Counted from the first letter of the stretch, positions 37,803 to 51,130 are shown. The stretch is 64,000 bases of DNA from Atrichornis clamosus (GCA_013400975.1 WBMZ01000217.1:1-64000), one strand, 5' to 3'. Program-made: numbers and translations. Notes: generated by a model not told the origin, from the sequence alone.

Positions 37803-38844
37803 TTTTCAGAGATGCCTCACTGAATTGGACGCTTGAGGAAGATAAGCAAGTCAACATTGTTAATTCCTTAGAAAAATGTCATGGTTTCCCAAAGTTGCCC
37901 TGAACACTGTTCTTATAGCAGGTGAGTTTAAGAAGAGTCCCAGGACATCCCTGAGAAGGAAAAAAGAAAGACTGTGATAGCCCGTGGGAATAGTGGAAAA
38001 CAAAAAACCAAAATACAACAGCTGAGACAAATCACCAGTCTACAGCATTCAGGACTGAAACCGTATTTTTCTGACAGCTTCAGAGGAGATTGTGAGTCAT
38101 GGCAACTTCATCAATTCTCCAAAAGAATAGCTTTCCAAGACTTCAGCCATACTGTACAGGAAAATGCTTCGTATCAGTCTGGGAGGAAAGCCTTTCTTTG
38201 TGGGTGCTTAGCCTAGGTCGGTTACCTCAGTTTACACAGCAGTGAAATCTGTCATTTAAACTGAGCTCTAGGCAGAAATCCAAGCCTGTGGAACAACCTG
38301 AGCTTGAATTTGGCAATTTATTTAGATTAAAATCCAGTGATGGATTTTCAAGTGAACTTGCTTCACTGCTCTGTTGATCCAGGCTAGCTATACTTCATTT
38401 ATCCACAGAACAAATGCACCACTGATATAAAGAAGAGAAAACAGTCATTTGGTACCTTAGTCTATGTCCATGAGACCAACTCAGGACCATTTGGAGTCAC
38501 TTGCCCAGAGTATCAAGGTAAAACAGGCCCTGTTACTGCTGGAGCAGGCATTGCTTCAGTTTGTTTCAAATATCTGTGCCTGAGGCCTGCTTAGGCTAAT
38601 TCATAAGCTTGTTTCAGAAGAAAAGCTTCATCTCAATGACTGGTTTATTGGGAAATTCCATCTACATCCTGGGAAAAAAAAAGGTACTATATACTGGTGC
38701 CTGTATATATAGCAAAATCTATAGATTATATCCCCGAATTATCTGCAGTGGACATTTCCCCACACCTTTTATGCAACCAGAACAACGTTGTCTCATCTGG
38801 GTGAAAAATCAGTCTCTGTTGAGTTGGTTTCATCTTGGCTAATC
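37803..38844. other. Non-coding DNA
   Basis: No exon or repeat recognised. A weak CCTCAGTTTACACAGCAG match near 38226-38243 recalls the MIR core but is too short to call. Confidence 0.6.
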
Positions 38845-38992
38845 CCTGAAAGTATTCCAGGCCAGGCAGGATGGGCCTCTGAGCAACATGGTGTGGTGAA
38901 AGATGTCCTTGCCCATGCCAGGGTAGTTGGAATGAGGCGACCTTTCAGGTCCATTCCCTTCCCAAGACATTCCACGAATCTGTGATTCTACG
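38845..38992 (+). mobile_element. CR1 LINE, 3' end, plus orientation
   Basis: The only plus-strand CR1 here. The conserved run from CCAGGCCAGGCAGGATGGGC through GATGTCCTTGCCCATGCCAG and the TTTCAGGTCCATTCCCTTCC block ends in diverged ATTCTATG terminal repeats (ATTCCACG, AATCTGTG, ATTCTACG) at 38969-38992. It is about 150 bp, strongly 5'-truncated and non-coding. The frames of 60 to 74 codons that overlap it on both strands are repeat-derived. Confidence 0.92.
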
Positions 38993-39786
38993 TCAGGTTT
39001 ACAGAGACCATCATCAAAAAGAAAGTGATCACTTATAGGGATGGAATAAGGAGCCAAGTACAACTAAAGCTTCTTTTGCATTTTATGACCCACTATGGTT
39101 TGGAAAAAAATGAAGAAAATCAAGTTTAAAGAGCAAAAGCACAACTTTTTTTCTTTAAATATATTTATGACGTGCTGGAAGGCCAGCAGTAAGTCAGAGA
39201 ACACTCATTTTTAATAACCACAGTACACCTAGGAATTTCAGTTATGCTGAGTGGTTTGTTGTGAGCACACTGGTAACATAACCTATTATTAAGATTGCAT
39301 AATACTTCCGATTTATATGGTCTTGTTTGAAGTCCACAAAAGTCATAAAAAACTGAAGCCACTGAGACTCAAGTTCTCCATGCTCAGGGTATGCCTCGGG
39401 CTGAATTTGCTTGGACTTTTCCAGCCAAAATGGTTTGGTCATCTCTAAGTCAGTGAAATATGTGTTGTTACTTGACTCCCTCCACTCCCCAGCTGTTTAA
39501 ACAAAAAAAAAAGTGACACTTTCTCAGGTCGTTCTCAAGTTTTGAAGCATTCATAACATTGTGAAACACTGCTATTGACAATGGGAAAGAAAAGGTCTTC
39601 CCATGGCAGGAAGACTGAGAGTTCCATCCCCTTGAACAATGCTCTAATTCAAACCACCGTAAAAGCACTTGAAAAACCAGTTTGTACAGGCTCAGCAAAA
39701 TTTCCTCCAGTTTTGCAGTGAAAACTCCCTCAAAGATGTTGACACTGAGACAGGACCAGCACTTCCAGCTGCTGGAGGATGGCACC
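38993..39786. other. Non-coding DNA
   Basis: Ordinary AT-rich sequence. A 119-codon minus-strand frame (39468-39827) runs into the LTR fragment and has no recognised domain. A 10-base A run lies near 39502-39511. Confidence 0.6.
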
Positions 39787-40250
39787 TGTGGTGGGTTGGT
39801 CCTGGCTGGATGCCTGGTGCCCACCAATGTTGTTCTATCACTGCCCTCCTCAACAGGGCAGGGGAGAGAAGAAACCAGGAAAGGTCCATGGGGTGAGATA
39901 AGGACAGGGAGAAATCACTCACCAATTACCTCTACATGCAAAACAGGGGGAAATGAGGTTATTAACCTATCCAATCAGAGTAGGGCAATGAGAAATAAAA
40001 ACTAAATCTGAAAACACCTTTCCCCTATCCGCACCTGCCTGGGCTTAACTTTGTTCCTGATTTTCTCTACCTCCTCCGTGAGAGTGGCAGAGGGAGACAG
40101 GGAGTGGGGGCTGAGGTCAGCTCGTCACAGGTTGTCTCTGTGTCTCCTCAGGGGGAGGAGGACTCCTCACACTCCTCCACTGCTCCTACGTGGGCTCTCT
40201 CCCATGGGAATCTGTTCACCACAAACTTCTCCAACACGAGTCCTTCCCAG
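39787..40250 (-). mobile_element. Endogenous retrovirus LTR fragment (ERVL-like, partial)
   Basis: Starts at TGTGGTGGGTTGGTCCTGGC and continues through GGTGCCCACCAA, GGACAGGGAGAAATCACTCACC, TAGGGCAATGAGAAATAAAA, CTCTACCTCCTCC and AGGACTCCTCACACTCCTCC to about 40250. I recall this block order from a widespread bird LTR family, usually assigned to ERVL-type elements. In the family orientation I remember, the CCACCACA end is the 3' terminus, so this copy would be on the minus strand and lack its 5' part. Strand and family are from memory. No gag, pol or env remnant was recognised alongside, so it behaves as a solitary, broken LTR. The frames of 73 to 107 codons here are not genes. Confidence 0.65.
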
Positions 40251-40861
40251 AGACCATGACTTCCATATGACTGGGTAGACAACTGAGGTGAAAGAATTTT
40301 CTGGTGTTTCAATAATCCCTCAGTCCGAGAGCCAGGGAAGGAGTAGAATGTAATTTGCTTCTGAAACACTGAACACTTTGTGCTGTGGAAACAGTGTCTA
40401 CTTTAGGAAATGAAATATTGCTGTGTTTTGGATGGGCAACAAATGCAGGTTTTGGGTGCTAGGGGAAAAGGCGGAGGGAAGATGTGTCAGCTTGGATTTG
40501 AATGAAAAAACTCCTGAAACTCAAAAAAAATATTCATATATTTGGCACATTTCTAGGCTGGGTCCAGATTAAAAGAGTTCTACAGGAAGAGAAGGCAAGT
40601 GAAAGTTGACCAAACCCTTGATTTTAAGTCTATGTCTGTCAACAACTGAGTGATCATTAAAAATATGCATTTTAGCAGTAATCATTAATACTGTGCTTTG
40701 GGTTTATGGATGTAAAATACATGATTCTGCAGAAATCCTAGCTGCAACTCATATGAAGAACTAGGCATTAAAATGGTGAAATTCTGATAACAACAGCTAG
40801 GAGCCTGAAAAAATGCAGGCTTCACACATTAAAAACTAGTGTGTAATTTCAACTCAATGAA
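40251..40861. other. Non-coding DNA
   Basis: AT-rich sequence between the LTR fragment and the next SINE-like relic; nothing recognised. Confidence 0.6.
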
Positions 40862-40960
40862 GCTGTGGGCTTCATTTTTTTTTGGATATAAAATGGGAAC
40901 TGCATCATCCCCTCACCTCATGGGTTTGGTGTGAAGCTAGAAGAGAGCCTTTATACTATA
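40862..40960 (+). mobile_element. Possible MIR-type SINE relic
   Basis: CTGTGGGCTTCATTTT, a T run, then GGATATAAAATGGGAACTGC and CTCACCTCATGGGTTTGGTG followed by GAAGCTAGAAGAG. This tracks the MIR 3' core in plus orientation, where the family has CCTCAGTTTCC, CTGTAAAATGGG, CTACCTCATAGGGTTG and GAGGATTAAATGAG. It is diverged and recognised by eye only. Confidence 0.45.
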
Positions 40961-43900
40961 TCAAGTTCCATTTTTGGCACTGCTGAAAAAAAGCTAGAGG
41001 AGAAATAATTCTCTCTTCAGACAGAATTTTAGTAAGAGGGTGCAAAAGGCCTTGTGCCAAACAATAAAGTTTATTAAATTATTAAATGAGTGCCATCTAT
41101 CTTGTTCACCAAATGAAGCAGGGATCCTGTCAGAAAAATGCTACAGGATCATAATTAAAAGAGGCCTTATACAGGGCTAGAGAACTGAATTAAAACTGTG
41201 TAGGCAGGAGTGGGCAGGCAGGGAATTACCCCATGGGCTCCTCATTTTGCAGGCCTAACTCACTGTTAGCATTTTAAAAACTACAACGAGGGAATGGATA
41301 GGCTGTATCCTGTGCATTAAGAAAGTCTCACTTATTTCTTTTTTAATTGTCTGTGCAGAGTCAGAGCCAGGCCATGCTGTAAGAACAGGCACGGGCTTGC
41401 ACAGAGTGCATATTCCCAATTGATACAAGCTGCTTACATCTATTATAGATCACTCCAAAATGCCTGACACTGCACTGATCCTCCAACAAGGTCCACAGTC
41501 AACTCCTCCCATTCCAATAAGGCACAGAAAACACCAATGGCTCTTTAACATCCATCATTTTTTAACCAAAAAATGTAAAATAATTTCTGTTTATTCCATG
41601 AGCCTTTCCACATCTTTTGAGGGTCTTTTTTTTTCCAGAGATTAAAAGCATGGCTGAATGAATGGTGTTTACATCTATCCCTAAAGGATGTCAAATTTTG
41701 TTAAAATTGCTTATGGACTACTGTAAAGTTCTCAGGATTTAAAAAAAATATATCAAACACCAAACCCCAAGACTTCTCGATCACAGAGCGTGCATAGGAA
41801 TTGCTTTACCTGTGTTGCAAACGTATCCATCTCTGGATCTAAAAAAAGCATCTGTTTAAATTTTCATATAAACATCACAATGAGAAAGAGGGCTGAAAGA
41901 AAGGAAATGACTGTGTCCCACTGCAGACAATTGGAAAGGCAGAACATAATTAACCATGATGGAATTTTCCCTGCACCCCATGACTAAAACAAAACCAAAA
42001 TTGCAATGAGATGCTTACATTTCCAGAAACAGATAGGACTTCAGGTTTTTCCTATCACCCCTAAACACTGCAACTCTATCAAGAAAATTTTCCAAGGCAG
42101 AAATTCAGTATGAGCTTTAGAGCAGCCTCTATTACAAATGCAAAAGGAAATAACTTGTATTTTACTTTGACAGATTTGTTAGGTCAAATCCAAGAAAATG
42201 AGTAATAGAACACATTCCCTACTGTTAGGGAAAGCCAGAATTTTAACCAGGTCCTTAACCAGGCTTCCATGGATCTATTTTTCATTGTTCATTGCTCTAA
42301 ACTAGATCTAGAGATGGCTTCTCACTTCTCCTGTTTTAAAAGCAAGCTTCCTCCACCGAAAAAGCCTGCGCAAACAGGAAAATAAACAGAAAACTGAACA
42401 AATCAGTCTGATACTCTCTTTGTATAGTGAAAACAGCTTTTTTTACATGGTCTCATTTCAATCAGATTGTTAGAGAGCATATTAAACTAAATAAATATCT
42501 CAAGATATGGAAGACATTTATAACCCAAGCAAAGATGAAGCTCAAACTGTTCAGTATCAAAGGAGCATGAAGTCAGCACACAACCACTGAAAAATCAGAT
42601 TTGCAGCTACCACACTTACCACAGGTGCTATGAACTCCCTCATTTATAAAGGAATATTTTTGCATTGTGTAGCTGGTAATTTGACAGTGCTTTCACAAAA
42701 CACAGCTATTTAGTTTATCTGCAAAATGGAAGGTGACACATCTGTTCAATTTACTCATTCAGGCCAATTTCCTTCCAGCTTTATTTAGGAAGAATATAAT
42801 TTTCAATGTTTTTTATTATCCTAAGAGGAAGAAAGAAAAATGTTGTCCCTCAGTCTTGTGTCAGAACAGCAGAAAGAGGAACCCATCTACAAATATTTTA
42901 AATCTCTGATTTTCAAATACTCCAGATTTTGGGCATTTTGTTCAGATACTGACAGAAGTCTCTGACTCATGCCTGAAATTAATTAAAAAAAAAAAAAAAA
43001 GACTGAATACTCCACACCTGATGTAAAATTGAACCTGGGATTTTTTTTTTTCTATTTGCTCTTTTGTCCAAAAAAAAAAAAAATCAAGTTAAAATCATAA
43101 ACAACTTTTAAAGATATGCCTTGGGTATTACCAGAGCTGAATGCAACAGGTTTCAGTATTGCTGCAACAAATTAAATGAAGGCCTGAACTATTTCAAAAC
43201 GCATCTTTGTGTTAATTTTGAATGGGACAGAGTTAATTTCCTTCACAGTAGCAACAGTGTTGATAATAGAGAGTTATTTCTGTTATTGCTGGGCAGGGCT
43301 TACACAGAGCCAAGGCCCTTTCTGCTACGTGAATGTTGGTAAGGAAAACATGAATCCATAGAATAACTATCCTGTAAATTACAATTTGTCTTCATCCTGG
43401 ATTTCATAATCGGTTTCATTTACAGTAACCAGCCTTCAATAGCACATTGTGGGGGAGAATTTCATTCCTCACCTGTTTATTCTGCAGAAATAACCTCCCA
43501 TTTACTAAAATTTTAAATTCTTTCACTTGTCATTAACCCGATCCTAATAATAAAGGGAGGGTAGAAGGGATCTCCAGGTTATCAGTTCCTGAGTAGCAAA
43601 CACATTAATGCCCACCTTAAGTCCTGGGCATTTCAGTTTGCTCTATCCCAAAGTATCTCTGGAGTAGTTTATAAGGCGTTCACTGAAATTACCCAGGTAC
43701 AAATAGCAGCAATGAAGTCAGGACAGTACAAGTTTATGGGACAAGAAACCTCTTACTACTGATTTGTACCAGTTCAGTACTTGCTGTTTGCTTCCTTATT
43801 TACACTTAAGTGTTGGCATCTGACAAAATGGTGAAAAAGGTCAAGAAAAGGTCTCTAACATGAGAATTTAAGACAAATCTGGTCAAGCATATTGGCAGAC

Positions 43901-46900
43901 AGTGTCTTGGGTTTTTTTCTTTTGTAGAGTTCAAGAAGTTACTCAACAGTATTTAGGTTTAATATAACTCTCTTACAGAAGGATAACCTGTTTCATAAGC
44001 AACGAATGAAAATTTTTACAAGGTCTGCTGCAAGTCATTTCACCACCATTTTTTCATATAAACTTGTCAAACTACTTCTTTCAACATGCCCTGAACACCT
44101 GAGATTTCATTAGACAATGTCAAGGATGAGATTTTTGATATTTTCACCTTACAAATTTTGTTCTAGTGTTATTCCAGCATTTAAATGTAACTGTGTAGAT
44201 TCCACATATTGTAAGAAAGTTATACGTATTCATTATGCTGCTCTGATTGATTTTAATCTCTTCAGTCTCTGTCGAAAATTGTTGGGAAAAAAAAAACCAG
44301 TAGGAAAGTATCCATAATGTAGAGTGGGTGGTGGAGAAGGCCCTTTCTGAGCTATTTGAAATTATTTAGCCACTTGAGTGGAATTTTGAATTTTTATATC
44401 CTCTAATTTTTCTTTCTGCTATCCTAGTCTATCATGTTTTCCACATGGAGCAAATCTGGAGAGAAAAATAAATAAGAGTGTTTTAGAGTTTGGTTTCAAG
44501 AGAAGAGAACACATTTTTTAAACATGAAGACAATTGTGTACTGTGCAGGAAGCTTCAGATAACTTCAGGGTATTTTATCTTGATAGTAAAACAATAATTA
44601 TATAATCAATGTCACTTCAAGACCTTGTTCCTTTCTAAGGTGTAGTTCTTCACAGGGTAATGGACCCAGCTGGGTGAATGAACCTTGCAGGACTGAACCT
44701 TCAGCCCCCCAAACCTGATAACACAGCTCTGAATGGCTTTGCACATGGAAATAGTCCTCTTGATCTCCCTGCAGCACTATTAACAGACTGCAGAGGAAAA
44801 AGTCCAGAGGAGTCATCCTAGAAGTTACTCAAATACAAAAGGTTATTCAGATCAATGCATTGATTTGCAATCTGGGAAATGCCATGGGCTGACCTTCCCC
44901 ACAAACTTCTGAGGAGCTTCAATGTGCCCTTGTTCACTCAATTAATTTATGAAAGTACAGAATCTTTATTTTTTATGCAAGAATAATTCCCCCTCCCTAG
45001 TCCCAGATGTTTTCCTGGATGTAATTTCAATGTGGTGTGTCTTATTTGATGCTTTTGATTAAATTTGTAATGCATTTAAAAGATCAGTATGCCCAATCAA
45101 GTGTAAAGGGACATGTGAAAATGAAGTGAATCATGCAATGGGAATTAAATCTTACACTGTCTTGTCACCTATTATTTGAGGAACGGATTTCATTTACAAC
45201 TTAAGCTTCTGTCACACACCACCCACCATGAAAACAGACTAGAAAACACATACTGTACACTCATTGAATGTGGAGATGGATTGAAGAAGATCTATTATAT
45301 ATTTTTAAACAAACATCTTTGGTTTTGTGGTTCAGCCACAGCTACTCCTTCCTCTTGAAAAGTAAGAAAATGCATAAAACTAGTACTTCAAGGATTTTGT
45401 AGAAATACTGTAATTAAAATTTGTAAAGCTCCCTTAAAAAGAGAACTAATCTGGCAGCAGATTCAAGAAGGCCTGTGAGAAGCCCTTCTTTCCAAAGCAT
45501 CTCCATACCAATGCTCAAGTAAATTTTAAAAGAGGAAAAGCCTCTGTTAAATCGAGGGCTGGGATAAAACAGTGAGCCAAACCATAAGCCTTCCTAAGTT
45601 AGAGCAACAGAACAAGGCTGATGTCAGTGCAACAGAGTTAAAATACTCTGGCTAAAGATGTAATTCAGCATCTAAGGAAAACAAGCTAGAATGGCATAGA
45701 CAGGAATAGTAAGAAAGTTCCCTCTGGTTCTCTGGGCTTAATTTCCATTTTCCTTCTTTTCCATCAGTGTCTCTCAATCAAAATAACTTCCTGCGATTAA
45801 TTTTGTTTCTTAATGTGTTACGCTCGCCCTATCTGTACAGAAGGATGACAAGGGATAGGACAAGATAAAGCCCACGTGCACCAAACCCTAGCTCTGGCAG
45901 GATGCCGTGCCAAAACAAGCCCTGCAGCCAAAACTGAGCCTGAGAAGGCAGGGGTGCACAAGGGAGTGCTGCAATGGTGTGTGTGTCCCTGCACCCTCGC
46001 TCTGGAGCATCAGAGCTGTCAGAGGAACAGCCCTCTCTGTAAAGCTGGTGCTGCCTACAAAGACTCAGGTCAGCTTCTGGAAGTGTCTGCAGCACTTTGC
46101 TTCCGCCCTGGCTGTGCAGGGACAGCCCTGAGGCCGGGAGCTTCCCTTTGGAGGCTGTCAGGGCTGACAGAGCGGATTTTGTGGTCAGGCCATCTGGCCT
46201 CTAGGATGACATAATCTACCCTCTTCACGCAGTCCGTCAGGAAGCATGAATCTCTCTCTTGCTCTGGGGGGAAAAGATGGCAGAATAAGGAGCTGGGATG
46301 AAAGACCAGCTGGTTGATTAACTTAAATGAGCACTGACACATCCAAGCTGTCCCCTGCTCCATCTCTTCTCAGGTTTATTTACACATGCTATCTTTATCC
46401 CAGGTAGTGTAATGGAAAGTAGCGCGACACTAATAACAAAAGGCCAAAAAACAAACAAACATTTACACTTCATCTATTTGAAATGCCACGTTAGAAAGTT
46501 GGAGCCAATAAATGACTTTCGCAGTGATCCTTGGTGCTGCTTGTAGGGTTAATTAGTAACAGGAGCAACACCAAATTACTGAAACCTCATCCCACTTTTA
46601 ATGTCTCTTTAGGCTGATGAGAAGTAAGCTATAAAAATAACCTTCATATCTGTGATCCTTCAAGAAACAGCCATTTTGATTATAGCTGGAAGTGCTTGAT
46701 CTAACTTCCATTGCTGGATGTCTACTTTGATTTTTTGCTATCTTGATCCTTTGAATAATAAAGTAAAAATTTGATACAAACTTTCCATAATTATGACACT
46801 TCTATATTTCAGCTAGGTAGAACTAATATATTATCAACAATTAGATTGATATATATATCCTGTCCTAAAATAAAAGTTGTCAGAAAGAGACAACATTGGG

Positions 46901-49900
46901 CAGGACAGAGACATAAGACTCTCAAAATTTTTAAGCTGACAGTAATTTTCTCTTTTCCTTTGTTATTATTGTGACTGCAGTTGCTTGATCACAAGCTTTT
47001 CTTCTTCTCAGACCAAAATTCTCTTCATCTTAATAAGGTCACAAGCACGTGTTTACGACCTCAGTCTATTGTCTCTGAAATGTTTATGTGGACTCTTGTC
47101 CACAGCTTTTATGCAACAAAACCGTTATGAAAAAGTACAGGGATAGCAGTGTCCCAGTGGTTGTATTTACTAAAAATCCACAGCAAGTAGAAGATCTCTT
47201 GCTGTGGCAAACTTAAACCAGAACAAAGACATGGCTGCAAAATTCATGGGAAGTTTTAGAAGCTGTTTCCCCCATTCTTGAAAAATTAGCATGCTTTAAT
47301 AATTTTACAGGGGGCTATCTATTAATATCTAGTATATATTTATATATCAATTAGCATTTTTCTCCCCAGCTTTATCTCTGGAAACCTAAAAGCAGAGACC
47401 CAGGGAGGGCAGGTAACTATCCCTGCTCCCTCCAGCCAGTGCCTCCTGAGCTGTCACAGGACAAGCAACAGAAGAAAAATCATGGAAAGCTCCATCAGCC
47501 CTCAGGGTTGTTCTTCCCATCTGTGCATTGCTGCACAGCTGCTGATCACTCTCCCCCCCACCATTGTTTCACTAACTTTCAGGATTTATTGTGATTTTCA
47601 TGACATTTGTTTTACCTTGAGGCCTGAACAGCTGGAATCAAGAGGACCAGCATTTCAGAGTTTCTTTTTTTTTTTTAAGGAAAGTCCATCGTACCACAGA
47701 GCATCAGAAGGGTTCAGAAAAAGGAAAGAAAAAAAATTATTTTTCAGGCCAATTTCACAATCTGAACAGGAAGGGAGAGGGGAAGTCAGTCTTCAGTTTG
47801 AGATTTTTTCTTAATCCAGGGGCAAGGAACGCATTTTTGTTACTGTTCAAAAGAAACACAGTCGCTCTTGCTATGAATAAACCCCTGCAGAGAAAGATGC
47901 TGTTTTCCAGGGGATGAAAATTCTTCCTCCAGAACTACTGGAAATTGGAGAGTGAAGATATACACATGTGATGCTGATTTGCATCACAAAAGAAAGTTTA
48001 GATCTGAGTGTCAGAATGCTTTATGAGACTTTAAGATGTTTCCTGTTTATGAAAGTCAGATTTACATGGGCAATTTTGCACATTTCATTGGATTAATCAT
48101 CACTTCAGATACGTGTAAGTGAAAATTAAGGAAGCATTAGAAACCACAGTTGCTGTCAAAAGAATCTATAGCTGTTCTTTGACTGCAATATATTTTCATC
48201 ACTCAAGCAGATTTAATTTCTTCAATGGCTTCTGGGTTAGAGAAGCAGCAAATTTATTTCTGAGGGTTATGGCTCATGTCCTCAGAAAACACATGACATA
48301 TATTTCTGCTATTTCACATGCCAAGGGAATGCATTCACGGCTAGATGGTAATGGAAAACCACGTAGGAAAAAAAAAATTTACCTGGAGAATTCAGAGTTC
48401 AAAAGGGAATAACCCATGAAACCCTCTTGGGCCAATTTCTTTGTTGATGTAGGAAAGGGAAAGCATGTCCACCAATTACAGCAGCATATATACCAGGGGA
48501 AAAAATAGTCTAACCAAAACAACCCACTGATAAATAAATACAGCCAGCACACTGGCCTCAGAGCAGCTGCTGAAACAGAGAGCACTGTGCCCTTTCTCAT
48601 GTCCTAACAGACAAAAATATAAACCCTGGTTTTACACCACAGCTCTCCCTATCTAAATATGAAAACAGAGGGGAAAAGGTGAATAAATAGATTTAAAAGT
48701 ATGTGTCTTTAGAGGCCTGGGCTCTTATGTGTAGAAATTTATCTACTTTTTTTTTTTTTGGTACTAGATCTAATAATGTCCTCATGGTCTACCCTCAAAA
48801 GAATCACAGATGCCAACTTTGCATGGAGGCAGCAAAAGAGACCAGTATTGATTATAGACTGTAAATAAAGGTCAATTTACTCCATTTCTTTCCAAAAGGC
48901 TTGAATGAGAAATCCTCAAAGAGGGAGAGAGACCCTCTCTGTCTTCACACTTCAGGCAATGCCAAGGAGACCAGGGGAAACATCATCCACGTCTCACTTC
49001 CAGACTGAGTCCCGTGTTTCCACCTTGGCACAGGGACTTCCTTTGGGGTCTGGCAGCAGATTTCAGGGAGGGCCCAGAGGTCTCAGCAGACCACCCAATT
49101 TCCCCACTACGCTGCACATCCTCCTGAGAGTGCACAGGGGACAAACTCATGCCTTCTTCTCTGCACCAGCCTCGAAGGTACCCACATTTCATTCCTTTTA
49201 TTTTTGTCTCTTGAAAAACCCCAGAACGGTTTTGCTCAAAAGTTATTCATATGCCCCATATTCGTGTGTCCCTTCAGGCAAATCTTTTTCTGTCTTGTCC
49301 AGAAAAAGCACTCTGGAAAATTTGTGACACAACCAGCAAAACCCATGCCCTTTCCTTAATCCTACATAGAATCCAAAGAAGTTCTGCTGATTTAAACAGC
49401 AGAGCCTCAGGGTCAGGACCCCTTTGCTTGTCCTAAAATAGGTTTTCAGAACCCTCCCTTGTCCCTGATTTTTTTGTTAAAACAAAAAGAGGTTAAAAAG
49501 CCTCCTGCAAATGGTTGCGTTCACTCAAAACAAGAAATCCACCTCGAGGAAAGTGTTCTTCAGAGTCATTAATGACAGGTTAAACAGGAGAGCAAGGGAG
49601 CTGCGGGAGAGCCAGGGAGCCACAGGAAGGAGCTCTGACTTCTGGCCCTGACTCTAAAATGGAAGCTCAGACTCCTCAAAAACAGACAGGCCCCCACACC
49701 TATTCCTTTAGTTTTGAGAACTTTGGGAACCTCTGTCACAGCTAAAACAAATCTGGAATAAACTTTGCAAGTAGCCCAGGGGAAAAAAAAAGTGTTCTTT
49801 CCTTTGTTATGTGTTGAGAGATACTAATCTGATTTTTAACACATAGGAACACCACAACCTGAGACTTTTTAGTTCACAACAGTGGAAAGCCAAGCAATTA

Positions 49901-50559
49901 CTTCTAATGCTACTTTTTTTTTTTTGAAGCAGCTATTTTAACTGTTGATATTAATTACCCCTGGCCCACATCAGCTTCTTCCTTGTGCTGTAGGATGTAT
50001 AAACATTGCTTCTTGTCTGACTTGAAAGATTCCAGGCAACCTGAAGTTTAAAGAGATCTACTGGGGCGTGTGGAGCATATCTCCTACTAGACTCATGGCC
50101 ATTTACACTCTGTACTTCCCTGGTGCACAGGAGTCAGCCACTCATTCCTGAAAAACAGGTCATGAACGTGGCTAGAAGTAGGCTAAGTTCAAGAGGAGGA
50201 TCACAAGTTAATTTTGGCAGATGTTTTTATCAGCCTACAAAGTTGGAGAGCTGAAAGATGATTTTCAAAAATGTGGAGCTAAAGCATATAAATTCACATT
50301 TTTACTCCTTAAGGAAAGAACTTATTTAACAAAGCTCAGCAAATTTAGAGAGCTAATTATCCTGTTCCAGATAGCACTGGATATTTTGAACGAGGAAAGT
50401 TTAACAGAGTTGAACATAAAATGTACCAAGCAGGTGGTTTTTATTAAGATTGCTGATGTCATGCATTGCTTGGAAGCCGCACAAAGCATGCAGGGAACAT
50501 TGTGAAATGAAGTTAACAAGAGGGTCACACACTCTGCAGCTTCTGTAGGCTGAGCTTGC
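40961..50559. other. Non-coding DNA, 9.6 kb
   Basis: No recognised exon or mobile element body. Homopolymer cluster at 42985-43083, A run near 44284-44295, T run near 47665-47677, T run near 48749-48760, T run near 49916-49925, and a 12-bp TA-type palindrome at 46848-46859. A stretch at 45830-46370 is somewhat richer in G+C and CpG and has frames of 74 to 112 codons on both strands, none recognisable. A 140-codon plus-strand frame at 48905-49327 has no recognised domain. Confidence 0.6.
42985..43083 (+). repeat. Cluster of homopolymer runs (A16, T11, A14)
   Basis: Runs of A at 42985-43000, T at 43041-43051 and A at 43070-43083 within 100 bp. They may be remnants of poly-A tails from insertions in opposite orientations, or slippage-prone seeds. 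No body of a retroposed copy is recognised. Confidence 0.8.
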
Positions 50560-51130
50560 AGCATGCCAGAGAGGTTTCTCGCCTTCCTCCCGGGCCTCTC
50601 CTCCACACTCCCCATCTGTCCAAACCAACCTTTACTCTAAAGCCTCCTTCCTCCCTTCCCCTTCCCAGAGGTGCTGAGTCTTCCACATCTTGGTCTCTTC
50701 TACTGTCCCAGTTCATACACAAAATTTCTCCCTGTTCCACCGCAAGTCCTCCCCCCTGCAGCCCCTCCTGCTCTCTGGCACCGGGACCCTGCAGGTCCAT
50801 CTTGCAGAAATCCCTGATGTCGCAGATCCCCCCCACTCCATCCCTTACTGCCTCCTCAATGGCCTTGAACTTGTCCCAGCGTTCCTTCTTTCCTGGCAGC
50901 TGAATCTCCCCATTTTTTTCTGGGCCACAAGGTCCAGAGAACTTTTCTTTTGTGTAACTCATTTGTCCCCAAGAAGAGGCCTCTCTCCTTGTCTGTACAT
51001 ACTCCTGTCAGCTGTTTCTGTCCCAGCTGGTGCTTGAGCTGTTGTCTCCCTTTCCTAGGATATTCTCACCACACAAACTACTCCTCCACGCTTTCTGGCA
51101 TCTCCCATTTCCCCCTCCATTTCCTAACAC
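50560..51130. other. Pyrimidine-skewed block of unknown origin
   Basis: The plus strand is strongly C+T rich over about 570 bp, and the minus strand correspondingly purine rich. Frames stay open for 145 codons on the minus strand (50525-50962) and 115 codons in two plus-strand registers. The minus-strand peptide has a Lys/Glu/Arg-rich stretch of about 20 residues near its start and many Gly, but I recognise no family. It could be decayed coding sequence, such as a processed pseudogene or retroviral interior, or simply skewed low-complexity DNA. There is no sharp boundary, poly-A tail or target-site duplication that I can identify. Confidence 0.4.

Noticed and set aside
38225..38275. Further MIR-like match (CCTCAGTTTACACAGC)
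   Set aside because: Only about 18 bases resemble the family and flanking order does not hold.
48905..49327. 140-codon plus-strand frame
   Set aside because: Ser/Pro/Arg-rich with no domain, and no flanking splice signals I trust.
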